A stretch of DNA of 64,000 nt from Vibrio qingdaonensis (GTDB lineage: Bacteria; Pseudomonadota; Gammaproteobacteria; Enterobacterales; Vibrionaceae): assembly GCF_026191675.1 (NCBI RefSeq), contig NZ_JAKRRY010000012.1:62001-126000 (forward strand), written 5' to 3'. The translations under genes and the position numbers were made by a program. The number at the start of each line of letters is the position of its first letter. The first letter of the stretch is position 1. Shown one piece after another: positions 1-10,039 of this stretch. The notes under the pieces were generated by a model. That model was not told the origin of the DNA. It saw nothing but the letters and a program-made list of their open reading frames with translations, and ran no database searches.

Positions 1-136
1 ATTGCATAAAAGGTAAGCAAAACTCACGGATAAAAGCTGGTGTTTGAGGCATAATTTGGTTAGGCTGCTTTTACGAAGAATAGCAATGGCATTCGTTGTA
101 GGACAGTGGATGCCAGTAAAGGATTAGATTCAATTA

Positions 137-1417
137 ATGGAAAGCTTAACACTCCAACCCATCAAAAAAGTCTCCGGAACGGTTAACCTTCCAGGTTCTA
201 AAAGTGTTTCAAACCGCGCGCTACTTTTAGCGGCTTTAGCACAAGGGACAACGACACTCACCAACCTTCTTGATAGTGATGACATTAAGCATATGCTCAA
301 TGCCTTAACAGCGTTAGGGGTGAGCTATGACTTGTCAGAAGATAAAAAACAATGCGTAGTGCAAGGCTTAGGTCGTCCTTTTTCGGTTGATCAAATGACG
401 GAGCTATTCTTGGGAAATGCAGGGACAGCAATGCGTCCTTTGGCAGCAGCGCTGTGCCTTGGTCAAGGTGAATACCTACTGACTGGCGAACCAAGAATGA
501 AAGAGCGTCCAATCGGTCATCTTGTTGATGCGCTCGCACAAGCCGGTGCAAAGGTCGAATACCTTGAAAACGTCAATTACCCTCCTCTGAAAATCTATGG
601 CACAGGCTTAGAAGGCGGAAAAGTCACCATTGATGGGTCTATTTCTAGCCAGTTCTTGACGGCATTTTTAATGTCAGCGCCATTTGCAAAATCTGATGTG
701 ACGATTGAAATTGTGGGGGAGTTGGTCTCGAAACCTTACATAGACATTACGCTTCACATCATGAAACAGTTTGGCGTCGTGGTTGAAAACGACAACTACC
801 AAACCTTTATCATTCGTTGTGGACAGCAGTACCAATCGCCAGGCCAATTTTTAGTTGAAGGTGACGCTTCATCGGCTTCCTATTTCCTTGCCGCTGCAGC
901 GATAAAGGGCGGAGAAATCAAGGTTACGGGGATTGGAAAAAACAGTATACAAGGTGATATCCACTTTGCTGACGCGTTAGAAAAAATGGGCGCAGAGATA
1001 GAGTGGGGCGAGGACTATATTACGTGTCGCAAAGGTGAACTAGTTGGCATCGATATGGATTACAATCATATTCCTGATGCTGCGATGACCATTGCAACAA
1101 CCGCATTATTTGCAACGGGCAAAACGGTGATCCGCAATGTGTATAACTGGCGTGTCAAAGAAACGGACCGTCTGGCAGCTATGGCGACAGAGCTTAAAAA
1201 AGTGGGCGCAAAAGTCGAAGAAGGGGAAGACTATATCATTGTCGAGCCGGTTTCGAAATTAACTCATGCTGAGATTGATACTTATGACGATCATCGAATG
1301 GCTATGTGTTTCTCACTTGTCGCGTTAAGCGACACCCCAGTGACAATTAATGATCCTAAATGTACCTCAAAAACGTTCCCGGATTATTTTGATAAGCTGG
1401 CAGAATTAAGCCAATAG
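137..1417 (+). CDS. aroA: 3-phosphoshikimate 1-carboxyvinyltransferase (EPSP synthase)
   Basis: This enzyme joins phosphoenolpyruvate to shikimate-3-phosphate, the sixth step of the shikimate pathway to chorismate and aromatic amino acids, in the cytoplasm. The 426-residue product has the usual family length and can be read end to end. LPGSKS lies at residues 18-23 and carries the substrate-binding lysine. [10 protein letters not shown] lies at 93-102 with Pro101, the arrangement of class I (glyphosate-sensitive) enzymes. RVKETDR lies at 339-345. The ATG at 137 fits the usual N-terminus. A hairpin follows the stop codon. The gene faces the yciN-like gene tail to tail. The 136 bases before it show no recognisable gene. 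Confidence 0.97.
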   Translation: MESLTLQPIKKVSGTVNLPGSKSVSNRALLLAALAQGTTTLTNLLDSDDIKHMLNALTALGVSYDLSEDKKQCVVQGLGRPFSVDQMTELFLGNAGTAMRPLAAALCLGQGEYLLTGEPRMKERPIGHLVDALAQAGAKVEYLENVNYPPLKIYGTGLEGGKVTIDGSISSQFLTAFLMSAPFAKSDVTIEIVGELVSKPYIDITLHIMKQFGVVVENDNYQTFIIRCGQQYQSPGQFLVEGDASSASYFLAAAAIKGGEIKVTGIGKNSIQGDIHFADALEKMGAEIEWGEDYITCRKGELVGIDMDYNHIPDAAMTIATTALFATGKTVIRNVYNWRVKETDRLAAMATELKKVGAKVEEGEDYIIVEPVSKLTHAEIDTYDDHRMAMCFSLVALSDTPVTINDPKCTSKTFPDYFDKLAELSQ

Positions 1418-1434
1418 TAGATTGAAACGTCATT

Positions 1435-1458
1435 AAGCGCCCTGAAGGGCGCTTATTC
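1435..1458 (+). terminator. Bidirectional hairpin terminator between aroA and yciN
   Basis: AAGCGCCC and GGGCGCTT pair around a TGAA loop, followed by a short T-rich run. It sits between two convergent genes and could stop transcription from both sides. Confidence 0.7.
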
Positions 1459-1489
1459 GTTTAGTGTTAACGATGATTTGAGCTAATGA

Positions 1490-1735
1490 TTATTTTAGCG
1501 TGAATTCTTTAGAAAGGTGATGGGCAAGATACTTGAACATGTTAAATACTGCTGTCGTATTGGCAGTCGGTAAGCCTTGTTCGTCGAGAAAATAATTTCC
1601 TTTAAAAACGAGCACTTCATCTTTTTCATCTACACTGTCTGCACGCATACCGTCTAAATAGTCGTCATGCTCTTGAATTATTTGGTTTGCAATTAGCAAT
1701 AAATCAAATTCGGAAATACGTTGTTTTTCTGACAT
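1490..1735 (-). CDS. yciN: YciN-like small protein (DUF2498)
   Basis: The 81-residue product begins MSEKQRISEFDLL and resembles the enterobacterial YciN/DUF2498 family of small soluble proteins, whose function is not established. The reading frame extends upstream to 1870, but the family N-terminus matches the internal ATG at 1735, so that start was chosen. There is no signal peptide or membrane segment, and the sequence is acidic. It is divergent from topA, as yciN is beside topA in enterobacteria, which supports the assignment. Its role cannot be stated from sequence. Confidence 0.8.
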   Translation of the reverse strand: MSEKQRISEFDLLLIANQIIQEHDDYLDGMRADSVDEKDEVLVFKGNYFLDEQGLPTANTTAVFNMFKYLAHHLSKEFTLK

Positions 1736-2068
1736 ATCAATGCTCTCAATCATTAGGCAATTTCCGATAGTGTATGGACGCGCAGCGGGTTTGCAAGTAC
1801 TAAGTTGTTGCCTACAATGGCGGATGTTTTGTGATAAGAAACAAATTTTGATTATCAAAGCTAGGCACAATAAGGGTTTGACGTTTACTATGGCGCCTTC
1901 GTTTCAATGGGTAGACGAAGTGAGATCGGACATTTGTCGAGCGATTAGAATGTAATTGCAAAAAACAGGTTGATCTTCTTTTGTTCTCGCTCAATAGTAA
2001 AAAGAAGCATAAATTTCGAACATCGTGCGATTAACACTCGCAATGTGATATAGGACGTTAGTGTCATT
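1736..2068. other. Divergent intergenic region between yciN and topA
   Basis: This stretch separates two divergent genes and must hold both promoters. Short open frames here have no recognisable protein features and look like chance frames. I see no RNA gene, repeat or clear operator. Confidence 0.5.
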
Positions 2069-4696
2069 ATGGGAAAGTCACTGGTTATAGTGGAGTCACC
2101 CGCTAAGGCTAAAACCATCAACAAATACCTGGGTAAAGACTTCGTCGTGAAGTCGAGTGTGGGTCACGTACGTGATTTACCAACTGCAGGTCAAAGTACT
2201 GGTAAAAAAGCAGCGGCAGTCTCGACCAAAGGTTTAAGTGTTGAAGAAAAAGCACGAATTAAAAAAGCAAAAGACCAAAAAGCACTGATTAAAAAGATGG
2301 GCATCGACCCATACAGCGACTGGGATGCTAATTATCAGATCCTACCTGGAAAAGAAAAGGTCGTTGCAGAACTACAGAAATTAGCGAAAGACGCCGATTA
2401 CGTCTACCTCGCAACCGATTTGGACCGCGAGGGAGAGGCTATCGCATGGCACCTTCGTGAGATCATCGGTGGCGATGAAGAGCGATATAAACGAGTCGTC
2501 TTTAACGAGATTACTAAAAATGCTATCCAGCAGGCCTTTGAGGCACCTGGAGAGCTGAACATGGATGGTGTTAATGCACAACAGGCGCGTCGTTTCCTCG
2601 ACCGTGTTGTTGGCTTTATGGTATCGCCATTACTGTGGAAGAAAGTCGCACGTGGCTTGTCTGCAGGCCGTGTACAGTCGGTTGCGGTTAAGTTATTGGT
2701 AGAAAGGGAGCGTGAAATTAACGCGTTTATTCCAGAAGAGTTTTGGGATATTCATGCCGATACTAAAACCGCCAATAAGACAGACTTCAGATTGCTTGTC
2801 GCTCAAAAGGGCGGTAAGGCATTCAAACCAACCAACGAAACAGAAGCAAGCTCAGCGACAGCAGTTCTAGCCAACGCCACGTATGAAGTGTGCAAGCGTG
2901 AAGACAGACCGACGCAGAGCAAGCCATCAGCGCCGTATATCACGTCAACACTGCAACAAGCTGCGAGTACTCGTCTTGGTTACGGTGTTAAAAAGACAAT
3001 GATGTTGGCCCAGCGTCTTTATGAAGGCGGCTACATTACCTATATGCGTACCGATTCGACGAACTTAAGCTCGGAAGCGGTAGAGACAGTGCGAAGCTAT
3101 ATTGATAGTGAGTTTGGCGGTGAGTATCTGCCTGAAAATCCACTGCGTTACGGCAGCAAAGAGGGTGCACAAGAAGCGCACGAAGCGATTCGACCTTCTG
3201 ACGTCACCGTTAAAGTTGATGACTTACAGGGTATGGAAGCGGACGCCCATAAACTGTACTCATTGATTTGGAATCAGTTCGTTGCGTGTCAAATGACACC
3301 AGCTAAATATGATTCAACGACGGTGAGTGTTAAAGCGGATGACTTTACGCTAAAAGCAAAAGGTCGCATTCTTAAGTTTGATGGTTGGACTCGCGTTCAA
3401 CGCCCTATGGGCAAAAACGAAGATGCAATTTTGCCTGCGGTACAAGTTGGTGACACATTGGATTTAGTCGCTTTAGATCCAAAGCAACACTTTACGAAAC
3501 CGCCAGCACGTTTTACAGAAGCGGCACTGGTTAAGGAACTTGAGAAGAAGGGTATTGGCCGACCGTCGACGTATGCCTCTATCATTTCGACAATCCAAGA
3601 CCGTGGCTACGTGAAAGTAGAACAGCGTCGTTTCTACGCTGAAAAAATGGGTGAGATCGTTACTGACCGTCTCAACTATAGCTTTGACGACCTGATGAAC
3701 TATGACTTCACCGCTCGTATGGAGCAAAAGCTCGATCAAATAGCGGAAGGTGAAACGAATTGGAAAGGCGTTCTTAACGACTTTTTCAACGAATTTACCA
3801 CGGACCTAGAAAAAGCCGAACTCGACGAAGAGACAGGAGGCATGAAGCCGAACCATATCGTTGAGACCAATATTGAGTGCCCGACATGTTCTCGTACAAT
3901 GGGTATCCGTACGGCATCAACAGGCGTATTCTTAGGTTGTTCAGGTTACGCTTTACCACCGAAAGAACGTTGTAAAACGACCATCAACCTTGGTGATGAA
4001 GAAGGCATAATCAATGTCTTAGAAGAGGATGTTGAAACGGCAGCGTTACGTGCCAAAAAACGTTGTCCTATCTGTGAAACAGCAATGGACGCGTATCTTA
4101 TCGACGATAAGCGCAAGCTTCACGTTTGTGGTAATAACCCGAACTGTGAAGGCTACGTTGTTGAGCATGGCGAGTTTAAAGTTAAAGGTTATGACGGCCC
4201 AACGGTTGAATGTGATAAATGTAACGCTGAAATGGTGCTAAAAAATGGCCGTTTTGGAAAGTACATGGGTTGTACTAACGAGGAATGTAAGAATACTCGT
4301 AAGATCCTTAAGAACGGCGAAATAGCGCCGCCTAAAGAAGATCCAGTTCACTTCCCTGAATTACCGTGCGAAAACTCAGATGCCTACTTTGTGCTTCGGG
4401 ACGGTGCGTCTGGTCTGTTTATGGCAGCGAGTAACTTCCCTAAATCACGTGAAACACGTGCTCCATTGGTGAGTGAACTCGCGAAATATAAAGAGCGAAT
4501 TTCACCTAAGTTTCATTACTTGGCTGATGCACCAGTAGAAGACCCAGATGGTCGTCCAACAGTGGTTCGTTTTAGCCGTAAGACCAAAGAGAATTATGTT
4601 CGTTCAGAAGTAGAAGGTAAGCCTTCAGGTTGGACGGGTATGTTTGTTGATGGTAAATGGGAAATTACCGATAAGCGTAAAAAGCCAAAGAAATAG
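2069..4696 (+). CDS. topA: DNA topoisomerase I (type IA)
   Basis: The enzyme relaxes negative supercoils by cutting one strand through a 5'-phosphotyrosine link. The 875-residue product starts with a Toprim domain ([14 protein letters not shown] near residue 3; the acidic DLDREGE motif follows). The catalytic tyrosine lies in [11 protein letters not shown], at residue 325, close to Tyr319 of E. coli. Three four-cysteine zinc ribbons follow in the C-terminal third (CPTC..., CPIC..., CDKC...), and the chain ends in a basic tail that is typical of gammaproteobacterial TopA. A strong hairpin terminator follows the stop. Confidence 0.98.
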   Translation: MGKSLVIVESPAKAKTINKYLGKDFVVKSSVGHVRDLPTAGQSTGKKAAAVSTKGLSVEEKARIKKAKDQKALIKKMGIDPYSDWDANYQILPGKEKVVAELQKLAKDADYVYLATDLDREGEAIAWHLREIIGGDEERYKRVVFNEITKNAIQQAFEAPGELNMDGVNAQQARRFLDRVVGFMVSPLLWKKVARGLSAGRVQSVAVKLLVEREREINAFIPEEFWDIHADTKTANKTDFRLLVAQKGGKAFKPTNETEASSATAVLANATYEVCKREDRPTQSKPSAPYITSTLQQAASTRLGYGVKKTMMLAQRLYEGGYITYMRTDSTNLSSEAVETVRSYIDSEFGGEYLPENPLRYGSKEGAQEAHEAIRPSDVTVKVDDLQGMEADAHKLYSLIWNQFVACQMTPAKYDSTTVSVKADDFTLKAKGRILKFDGWTRVQRPMGKNEDAILPAVQVGDTLDLVALDPKQHFTKPPARFTEAALVKELEKKGIGRPSTYASIISTIQDRGYVKVEQRRFYAEKMGEIVTDRLNYSFDDLMNYDFTARMEQKLDQIAEGETNWKGVLNDFFNEFTTDLEKAELDEETGGMKPNHIVETNIECPTCSRTMGIRTASTGVFLGCSGYALPPKERCKTTINLGDEEGIINVLEEDVETAALRAKKRCPICETAMDAYLIDDKRKLHVCGNNPNCEGYVVEHGEFKVKGYDGPTVECDKCNAEMVLKNGRFGKYMGCTNEECKNTRKILKNGEIAPPKEDPVHFPELPCENSDAYFVLRDGASGLFMAASNFPKSRETRAPLVSELAKYKERISPKFHYLADAPVEDPDGRPTVVRFSRKTKENYVRSEVEGKPSGWTGMFVDGKWEITDKRKKPKK

Positions 4697-4715
4697 CTTC
4701 TCATCTTACGGATTG

Positions 4716-4746
4716 AAAACAGCACCTATTAGGTGCTGTTTTTTTT
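4716..4746 (+). terminator. Rho-independent terminator after topA
   Basis: AACAGCACCTA and TAGGTGCTGTT form a long stem with an almost closed loop, followed by eight T. The stem contains the heptamer TAGGTGC that is tandemly repeated at 8881-8943. Confidence 0.9.
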
Positions 4747-5220
4747 GCCTGAAAAGAGCGGTATCACAAAACGTTTTATAACTTTTATGTATTTGTAAAG
4801 CATCTATGTAGAAAGTGTTAATACGATTTAGATCACAATCGGTTGGTGTCTGGGTGACTGAAGTGTTAGTTAAGTGTGATTTTAATGTTGCGCTGCTATG
4901 GATAGTTGTGATGTACGCCACGAGTTGCAATGCAATACCGTACAATGACCGATATTGAGATCTTACTAGTTGTAATCTTTTTTCAACACGATAATTTAGA
5001 TGAAAACCATACGAAGATTATGGTCGAAGCGTGCCCCGTTCTAAGGAATATTGGTGGTGCGAATTACTTATTTATAAATGGTATTTCACTTTATATACGA
5101 TATTCAACGTTTGATTGTCTGATGCCAACATCGACATCGTCATCCGTTAATAATGACGTCAGGCTGAATAACAAAGAAAAGCCTGACAATAATGACAAAG
5201 CTGTAAAAACGGAGAATATA
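4747..5220 (+). promoter_or_regulatory. Long leader/promoter region of glgC with an inverted repeat
   Basis: About 470 bases precede glgC. A reading frame continues upstream in frame with glgC to 4930, but it has low-complexity, non-family sequence and is not taken as coding. GTCAGGCT (5158-5165) and AGCCTGAC (5180-5187) can form an 8-bp stem. The direct repeat AATAATGAC flanks it at 5150-5158 and 5188-5196. The ribosome binding site is ACGGAGA just before the ATG at 5221. A GGA in that position is also what CsrA-type regulators bind in enterobacterial glgC leaders; here that is only a suggestion. Confidence 0.4.
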
Positions 5221-6438
5221 ATGGCTGGTGTATTAGGAATGATTCTTGCTGGTGGCGAAGGGTCTCGCCTTCGTCCTTTAACTGAGTCTCGCAGTAAGCC
5301 TGCAGTGCCTTTTGGAGGGAGTTATCGTCTTATCGATTTCGCCCTTAACAACTTTATCAATGCAGACTTAATGCGTGTTTATGTACTGACACAGTTTAAA
5401 TCTCAATCCCTGTACCAACATATGAGAAAGGGATGGAACCTAACCGGCATCACCGACCGATTTATTGACCCTATCCCAGCGCAAATGCGTGATGGTAAGC
5501 GGTGGTATGAAGGGACGGCGGATGCCATTTATCAGAATGTTCGTTTTATCGAGTTGGCAAATCCTGAGCATGTTTGTATTTTTGGTTCTGACCATATTTA
5601 CAAAATGGACATTCGTCAGATGTTAGACTTCCACAAGCGCACTGAAGCTAAGTTAACGGTCTCGGCTTTGCGCATGCCTTTAGCTGAAGCTTCTGAGTTT
5701 GGTGTGATTGAAGTGGATGAAAACGGCAAAATGATTGGCTTTGAAGAAAAGCCAGAAAATCCAAAATCGATTCCTGGTCATCCAGACATGGCCTTGGTAT
5801 CAATGGGTAACTACATCTTTGAAGCTCAGAGTCTATACCATGAGTTACGTATTGATGCGGAGAATGAAGCATCAAGCCACGACTTTGGTAAAGATATTAT
5901 CCCTAAAATGTTCCCTGAAGGGGACGTGTATGTCTACGATTTCTCCACGAACAAGATTACCGGCGAAAAAGACACCACGTATTGGCGTGATGTGGGTACG
6001 ATTGACTCTTATTGGGCGGCACATATGGACTTGCTACAAGAGGACGCTCAGTTTTCATTGTACAACCGTACATGGCCGTTACACACCTATTACCCGCCAC
6101 TGCCGCCAGCAACGTTTGTTGATGCGGAGCATCAAAAAATTAAAATTACCGATAGCCTAGTGGCAGGTGGTAGTTATGTCCGAGGTTCATCTATTTACCG
6201 GTCAGTACTCGGTTTCAGGAGTAACATTGCCGCTGGTTCTATTGTCAGCGAATCTGTTATCCTAGGCGATGTTAAAATTGGTGCGGGTTGTACTATCAAG
6301 CGTACGATTATTGACAAAAATGTAGAAATTGCCCCTGGAACAGTGATCGGTGAAGATTTAGAGTTGGACGCGAAGCGTTTTCATGTTTCTCCAGGTGGCG
6401 TAGTAGTCATCAAAAAAGGGACAAAAGTTGGATTCTAA
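5221..6438 (+). CDS. glgC: Glucose-1-phosphate adenylyltransferase
   Basis: This enzyme makes ADP-glucose from ATP and glucose-1-phosphate, the committed step of bacterial glycogen synthesis. The product of 405 residues has the family length. The nucleotide-binding signature GMILAGGEGSRLRPLT is at the N-terminus, followed by SRSKPAVPFGG and, near residue 100, WYEGTADAIYQN. A left-handed beta-helix C-terminal domain is visible as hexapeptide-like repeats (for example VILGDVKIGAGC). The ATG at 5221 places the family motif directly at the N-terminus and has a GGAG-type binding site. An upstream in-frame extension was rejected. glgA follows at once, so the two are co-transcribed. Confidence 0.96.
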   Translation: MAGVLGMILAGGEGSRLRPLTESRSKPAVPFGGSYRLIDFALNNFINADLMRVYVLTQFKSQSLYQHMRKGWNLTGITDRFIDPIPAQMRDGKRWYEGTADAIYQNVRFIELANPEHVCIFGSDHIYKMDIRQMLDFHKRTEAKLTVSALRMPLAEASEFGVIEVDENGKMIGFEEKPENPKSIPGHPDMALVSMGNYIFEAQSLYHELRIDAENEASSHDFGKDIIPKMFPEGDVYVYDFSTNKITGEKDTTYWRDVGTIDSYWAAHMDLLQEDAQFSLYNRTWPLHTYYPPLPPATFVDAEHQKIKITDSLVAGGSYVRGSSIYRSVLGFRSNIAAGSIVSESVILGDVKIGAGCTIKRTIIDKNVEIAPGTVIGEDLELDAKRFHVSPGGVVVIKKGTKVGF

Positions 6439-6439
6439 A

Positions 6440-7897
6440 ATGAGAAACATAGATGTATGGTTTCCAGTTTCAGAAGCTCAAGGACTTGTAAAAAGTGGAG
6501 GCTTGGCAGATGTTGCCAAGGCTCTGCCTAAAGCATTGCAAGAGCTCGGAAAATCGGTAGCAATTACATTACCTGGCTACCAAACCTTACCGAATAAACA
6601 CGATTACGAGTGTATCCTCTCTACAGAGCTAGAACACTGGCCACATACGGCTTACCAAGTTAAAAAAACCGAACTTGATGGTGTGGATGTTTACGTTATC
6701 GAGTGTGATAAATACTTTGACCGACCTGAACTTTATGCTGAGCACAACCGAGCGTATGCCGATAACGGCGAGCGGTTTGGTTTTTTTGCGGCTGCTAGCT
6801 TAGATGTTTTACCAAAGCTTGGCATTAAACCCGCCGTAGTACATGCGAATGATTGGCACACGAGCTTAGTCCCGTTTTTGCTGAAAACTCGCTACGGGGA
6901 TGATGAGCGCTTTCGTGATGTAAAATCTGTCCTAACGGTACACAACGCGATCTTTAAGGGTATTTTCTCTTATAGTCAGCTTGAAATTATCCCTGAGCTA
7001 AACCTGTCTGGAATGGAATTCTTGCAGTATGGTGAAGGCTGGGTGAGCATGTTGCGAGCGGGTATCGCTTTTGCTGACAAGATCAATGCGGTAAGTCCGA
7101 ATTATGCCGCGGAGCTGGTGACGCCGTTGGGATCGCATGGGTTAGTTGATGACTTTGTGCATCGTGCGAAAGATCTACACGGTATCGTTAACGGTTGTGA
7201 TTACTCTGAGTGGGATCCACGAAACGACGAATTTTTGCCTGAGCGTTATGAAGCGAAGCTTTCTAGTATGTTAAAAGGAAAGTTAGCGTCTAAAACGTTG
7301 TTGCAACAAGAGTTGAACCTACCACAAGTTGATACGCCAATGGTGGGGATGGTATGTCGTCTGACACACCAAAAAGGCTTTCATTACATTTTGCCAATTT
7401 TAGAGAAGTTTCTTAAGAATGATGTGCAAATAGTCATTATTGGAACAGGCGAATCTCAAATAGCCGCCCACCTACGTGATGTAGCATTAGCGCATCCGGA
7501 TAAATTGGCATTTGTAGAGGCTTATAGCAACCGTTTTGCCCACTTAGTCGAAGCGGGCTCGGAGTTCTTCTTAATGCCATCAGAGTTTGAAGCTTGTGGC
7601 CTTAACCAGCTTTATAGTATGGCTTACGGAACGTTGCCGATTATTCGTAAAGTGGGTGGACTAAAAGACACGGTGATTGATTTTGACGATAATCCGTCAG
7701 AAGCCACAGGCTTTGGTTTCGATGAACCGTGCCATGATGCATTGTTGATTACGTTGCAAAGAGCATTATTGTTCTATTTGCAGCAACCAGAAGAGATGCA
7801 TAAGATGCAACTACGTGCAATGGGGCGTGATTTTAGTTGGCTTGAGTCTGCAAAGGATTACAGCAAAATGTATGATATTGCGTTGAATCAAGGTTAA
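6440..7897 (+). CDS. glgA: Glycogen synthase (ADP-glucose type, GT5)
   Basis: The enzyme extends alpha-1,4-glucan chains from ADP-glucose made by GlgC. The 485-residue product has the GT5 motif KSGGLADV at residues 18-25, which binds the ADP-glucose phosphates, VHANDWHT in the N-terminal Rossmann half, and the C-terminal motif MPSEFEACGLNQLYSMAYGT with the acceptor glutamate. Two starts are possible. The ATG at 6440 lies just after the glgC stop. A TTG at 6428 adds four residues and has AAAGGG seven bases upstream. The ATG is annotated, but the TTG has the better ribosome binding site. No glgB, glgX or glgP is nearby. Confidence 0.95.
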   Translation: MRNIDVWFPVSEAQGLVKSGGLADVAKALPKALQELGKSVAITLPGYQTLPNKHDYECILSTELEHWPHTAYQVKKTELDGVDVYVIECDKYFDRPELYAEHNRAYADNGERFGFFAAASLDVLPKLGIKPAVVHANDWHTSLVPFLLKTRYGDDERFRDVKSVLTVHNAIFKGIFSYSQLEIIPELNLSGMEFLQYGEGWVSMLRAGIAFADKINAVSPNYAAELVTPLGSHGLVDDFVHRAKDLHGIVNGCDYSEWDPRNDEFLPERYEAKLSSMLKGKLASKTLLQQELNLPQVDTPMVGMVCRLTHQKGFHYILPILEKFLKNDVQIVIIGTGESQIAAHLRDVALAHPDKLAFVEAYSNRFAHLVEAGSEFFLMPSEFEACGLNQLYSMAYGTLPIIRKVGGLKDTVIDFDDNPSEATGFGFDEPCHDALLITLQRALLFYLQQPEEMHKMQLRAMGRDFSWLESAKDYSKMYDIALNQG

Positions 7898-7918
7898 TTA
7901 TTACAATTACTTAAATGT

Positions 7919-7946
7919 AAAAAGGCGACGTTATGTCGCCTTTTTT
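7919..7946 (+). terminator. Rho-independent terminator after glgA
   Basis: GGCGAC and GTCGCC form the stem, extended by A/T pairs, followed by six T. It ends the glgCA transcript. Confidence 0.9.
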
Positions 7947-8072
7947 AATGATAGAAATCGATGATGAGTTAACACTTGGAAATGATTTTAAATGAAAAAG
8001 TGCGGACTTTTTACCTGCATTTACAAGAATTGTGGTAACGTAACGCACACTAATATCACCCTCTAAGAGCCT

Positions 8073-8867
8073 ATGTCTGAGAATCTACTTTTTCATAAAA
8101 CGTATCCGCATCCCACCAGTAAAGAGTGGGTAGTGTTTGTGCATGGTGCAGGGGGAAGCTCGTCAATTTGGTTTAAACAAATTCGAGCCTACAAAGAACA
8201 TTTCAACCTACTTTTTGTCGACCTACGTGGTCACGGTAAATCAAATCAGCTAATCAAAGGAATCATGGCGAGCGGTTACACTTTTAAAAGCGTCACCGTC
8301 GATATACTCAAAGTGCTGGATCATCTTAAAATCCAATCCGCGCACTTTGTTGGCATGTCTCTAGGAACTATCATTGTTCGAAATATCGCGGAGTTATCTG
8401 CACATCGAGTTCGCTCTATGGTACTAGGAGGCGCTGTAACGCGTTTTAACACGCGTTCGCAGCTGTTGGTCAACATAGGTAACTGGAGCAAGCACATTAT
8501 CCCGTACATGTGGTTATATCGCTTGTTTGCCTATATTGTGATGCCACAGCGTGGACAAAAAGAGTCTCGTCATCTGTTTGTTCGTGAAGCCAAAAAATTA
8601 TGCCAAAAAGAATTTAAGCGCTGGTATACCCTAACGACGGAAGTGAATCCTTTACATCGTTATTTTAAAGACAAAGAACTGCCAATTCCCACGCTCTACT
8701 TAATGGGGGACAAAGATTATATGTTTATCCACCCGGTCAAAGAGATGGTGGCAGAGCATAAATCGAGTCGTTTATTAGAGATTGCAGACTGTGGACATGT
8801 TTGTAACGTAGAAAAACCCGACGAGTTTAATAAGCATTCCATTGCCTTTATTCAATCAGTCAGTTAA
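8073..8867 (+). CDS. Alpha/beta hydrolase
   Basis: This 264-residue product has the alpha/beta hydrolase fold. HGAGG at 24-28 forms the oxyanion region. The nucleophile elbow GMSLG has Ser96. An acidic residue in GDKD (Asp213 or Asp215) and His242 in GHVCN complete the likely triad. There is no signal peptide, so it is probably cytoplasmic. The substrate cannot be told from sequence. It lies alone between the glgA terminator and a convergent gene, with a tandem heptamer repeat just after its stop. Confidence 0.85.
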   Translation: MSENLLFHKTYPHPTSKEWVVFVHGAGGSSSIWFKQIRAYKEHFNLLFVDLRGHGKSNQLIKGIMASGYTFKSVTVDILKVLDHLKIQSAHFVGMSLGTIIVRNIAELSAHRVRSMVLGGAVTRFNTRSQLLVNIGNWSKHIIPYMWLYRLFAYIVMPQRGQKESRHLFVREAKKLCQKEFKRWYTLTTEVNPLHRYFKDKELPIPTLYLMGDKDYMFIHPVKEMVAEHKSSRLLEIADCGHVCNVEKPDEFNKHSIAFIQSVS

Positions 8868-8877
8868 TAATTTCTCC

Positions 8878-8943
8878 TGCTAGGTGCTAGGTGCTAGGTG
8901 CTAGGTGCTAGGTGCTAGGTGCTAGGTGCTAGGTGCTAGGTGC
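8878..8943. repeat. Tandem heptamer repeat (TAGGTGC, nine perfect copies)
   Basis: Nine uninterrupted copies of TAGGTGC run from 8881 to 8943, with a partial copy before them. About three copies lie inside the 3' end of the minus-strand DUF2007 gene and the rest in the gap between two convergent genes. On the minus strand the repeat encodes the tail LAPST and the stop codon. Perfect identity of copies suggests recent expansion by slippage. Confidence 0.97.
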
Positions 8944-9239
8944 TGGCAATTCCAACAAGAGCCGAATTGAGCCTCATTAAGTTCATGGCAGGTTGGACAG
9001 AGCCAGCTTGCCCCCACGTGTTTGCTGGCTTGTTGCAAGGCGTCTATGAGGAGCTTAGCTTGAGACTCTTGCGTTAGATCCATCAACCAAATAAAGGGCA
9101 ATGAGCTTTCATCAAATGGGATCTCACCTCTTAATCCAAAGACGCCTTCACCTCTCACTTCGCATTGAACACCTTCCGCAGAAAGTTGCTGTTGAATAAT
9201 GTGTGTTTCGGTTGGGGTGTTGCCGACATAAATCTTCAT
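8922..9239 (-). CDS. DUF2007-type small protein with C-terminal zinc ribbon
   Basis: The 105-residue product opens MKIYVGNTPTETHIIQQQL, as in DUF2007 proteins, which are thought to be small signalling or binding domains. Near the C-terminus a pair of CxxC motifs (CPTC and CWNC) forms a likely zinc ribbon. The last residues, LAPST, and the stop codon are supplied by the tandem heptamer repeat. Its ATG overlaps the stop of the upstream TVP38 gene as ATGA, which indicates translational coupling. The function is not known. Confidence 0.8.
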   Translation of the reverse strand: MKIYVGNTPTETHIIQQQLSAEGVQCEVRGEGVFGLRGEIPFDESSLPFIWLMDLTQESQAKLLIDALQQASKHVGASWLCPTCHELNEAQFGSCWNCQHLAPST

Positions 9240-9922
9240 TTAGTCTCTACCTGGGGCGTTTTGTTTAATTTTGCCATGAACCACTTTGCGATAAGTGGAA
9301 ACAGCCCTAACAAAGCAAATGAAGCAAGGACGGTAGGGGACACAATTCCAGACAAGCTATCAATATTCGCAAGTTGCGTACCGGCATTTAAATATACGGC
9401 GGTGCCTGGTAGCATCCCTAGCTGACTGACCAAGTAGTACTTGGAGACACGAATAGGGGTTAAACCCATGAGTAGGTTGATTAAAAAGAATGGAAATACA
9501 GGGATAAGCCGCAAAGAGAAAAGGTAGAATGCCCCATCTTTCTCGACGCCATCATTAATCGTCGTAAGCTTTGCACCGAACTGGCGTTGAACCCAATCTC
9601 GTAATAGAAACCGACTGCTAAGGAAGGCTAGCGTTGCCCCGATAGTACTTGCAAAGGACACGAGCAAAAGGCTGCTCCAAAATCCAAATAACGCAGCGCC
9701 TAAAAGTGTGACAACCGCAGCGCCGGGCACTGAAAATGCTGTAATCGCAATGTATAGGAAGAAATAGGTGAGCGCAGCTGCGACGAAATTCGCGTCAATG
9801 TAACTCGCGAGCTCAGCTTGCTGTGCCTTCGCGTTTTCTAATGTTAAGTACTGACCGAATTGCGACCCTAAGAATAGAATGATGGCAACGAAGGCGAATC
9901 CCAATAATAATTTTTTACTCAT
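9236..9922 (-). CDS. TVP38/TMEM64 (DedA-like VTT domain) inner-membrane protein
   Basis: The 228-residue product has five or six hydrophobic segments. A long central region with FSVPGAAVVTLLGAALFG and a later RLIPVFPFFLINLLMGLT is typical of the VTT domain of TVP38/DedA proteins, which are linked to lipid scrambling or transport across the inner membrane. The exact substrate is unknown. It is the first gene of a two-gene unit with the DUF2007 gene, overlapping it by four bases. The similarity to the family is strong in the central domain. Confidence 0.87.
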   Translation of the reverse strand: MSKKLLLGFAFVAIILFLGSQFGQYLTLENAKAQQAELASYIDANFVAAALTYFFLYIAITAFSVPGAAVVTLLGAALFGFWSSLLLVSFASTIGATLAFLSSRFLLRDWVQRQFGAKLTTINDGVEKDGAFYLFSLRLIPVFPFFLINLLMGLTPIRVSKYYLVSQLGMLPGTAVYLNAGTQLANIDSLSGIVSPTVLASFALLGLFPLIAKWFMAKLNKTPQVETK

Positions 9923-9997
9923 GACTTACTCCATGTAAACAATGCATCTTTAGTATAAGACAGGAGTAGGGCGAATTTACTTTCAAAGACTTATAAA

Positions 9998-10022
9998 AAA
10001 ATCAGCGTTAAGCTGATTTTAT
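9998..10022 (-). terminator. Rho-independent terminator after tfoY
   Basis: AAAATCAGC and GCTGATTTT pair across a short loop, with a run of T on the minus strand. It lies just beyond the tfoY stop codon. Confidence 0.85.
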
Positions 10023-10039
10023 TTATAAGTCTAATAACG

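Noticed and set aside
4930..5220. Upstream in-frame extension of glgC giving a 502-residue product
   Set aside because: The added residues do not resemble the family, while the ATG at 5221 places the conserved nucleotide-binding motif at the N-terminus and has a good ribosome binding site.
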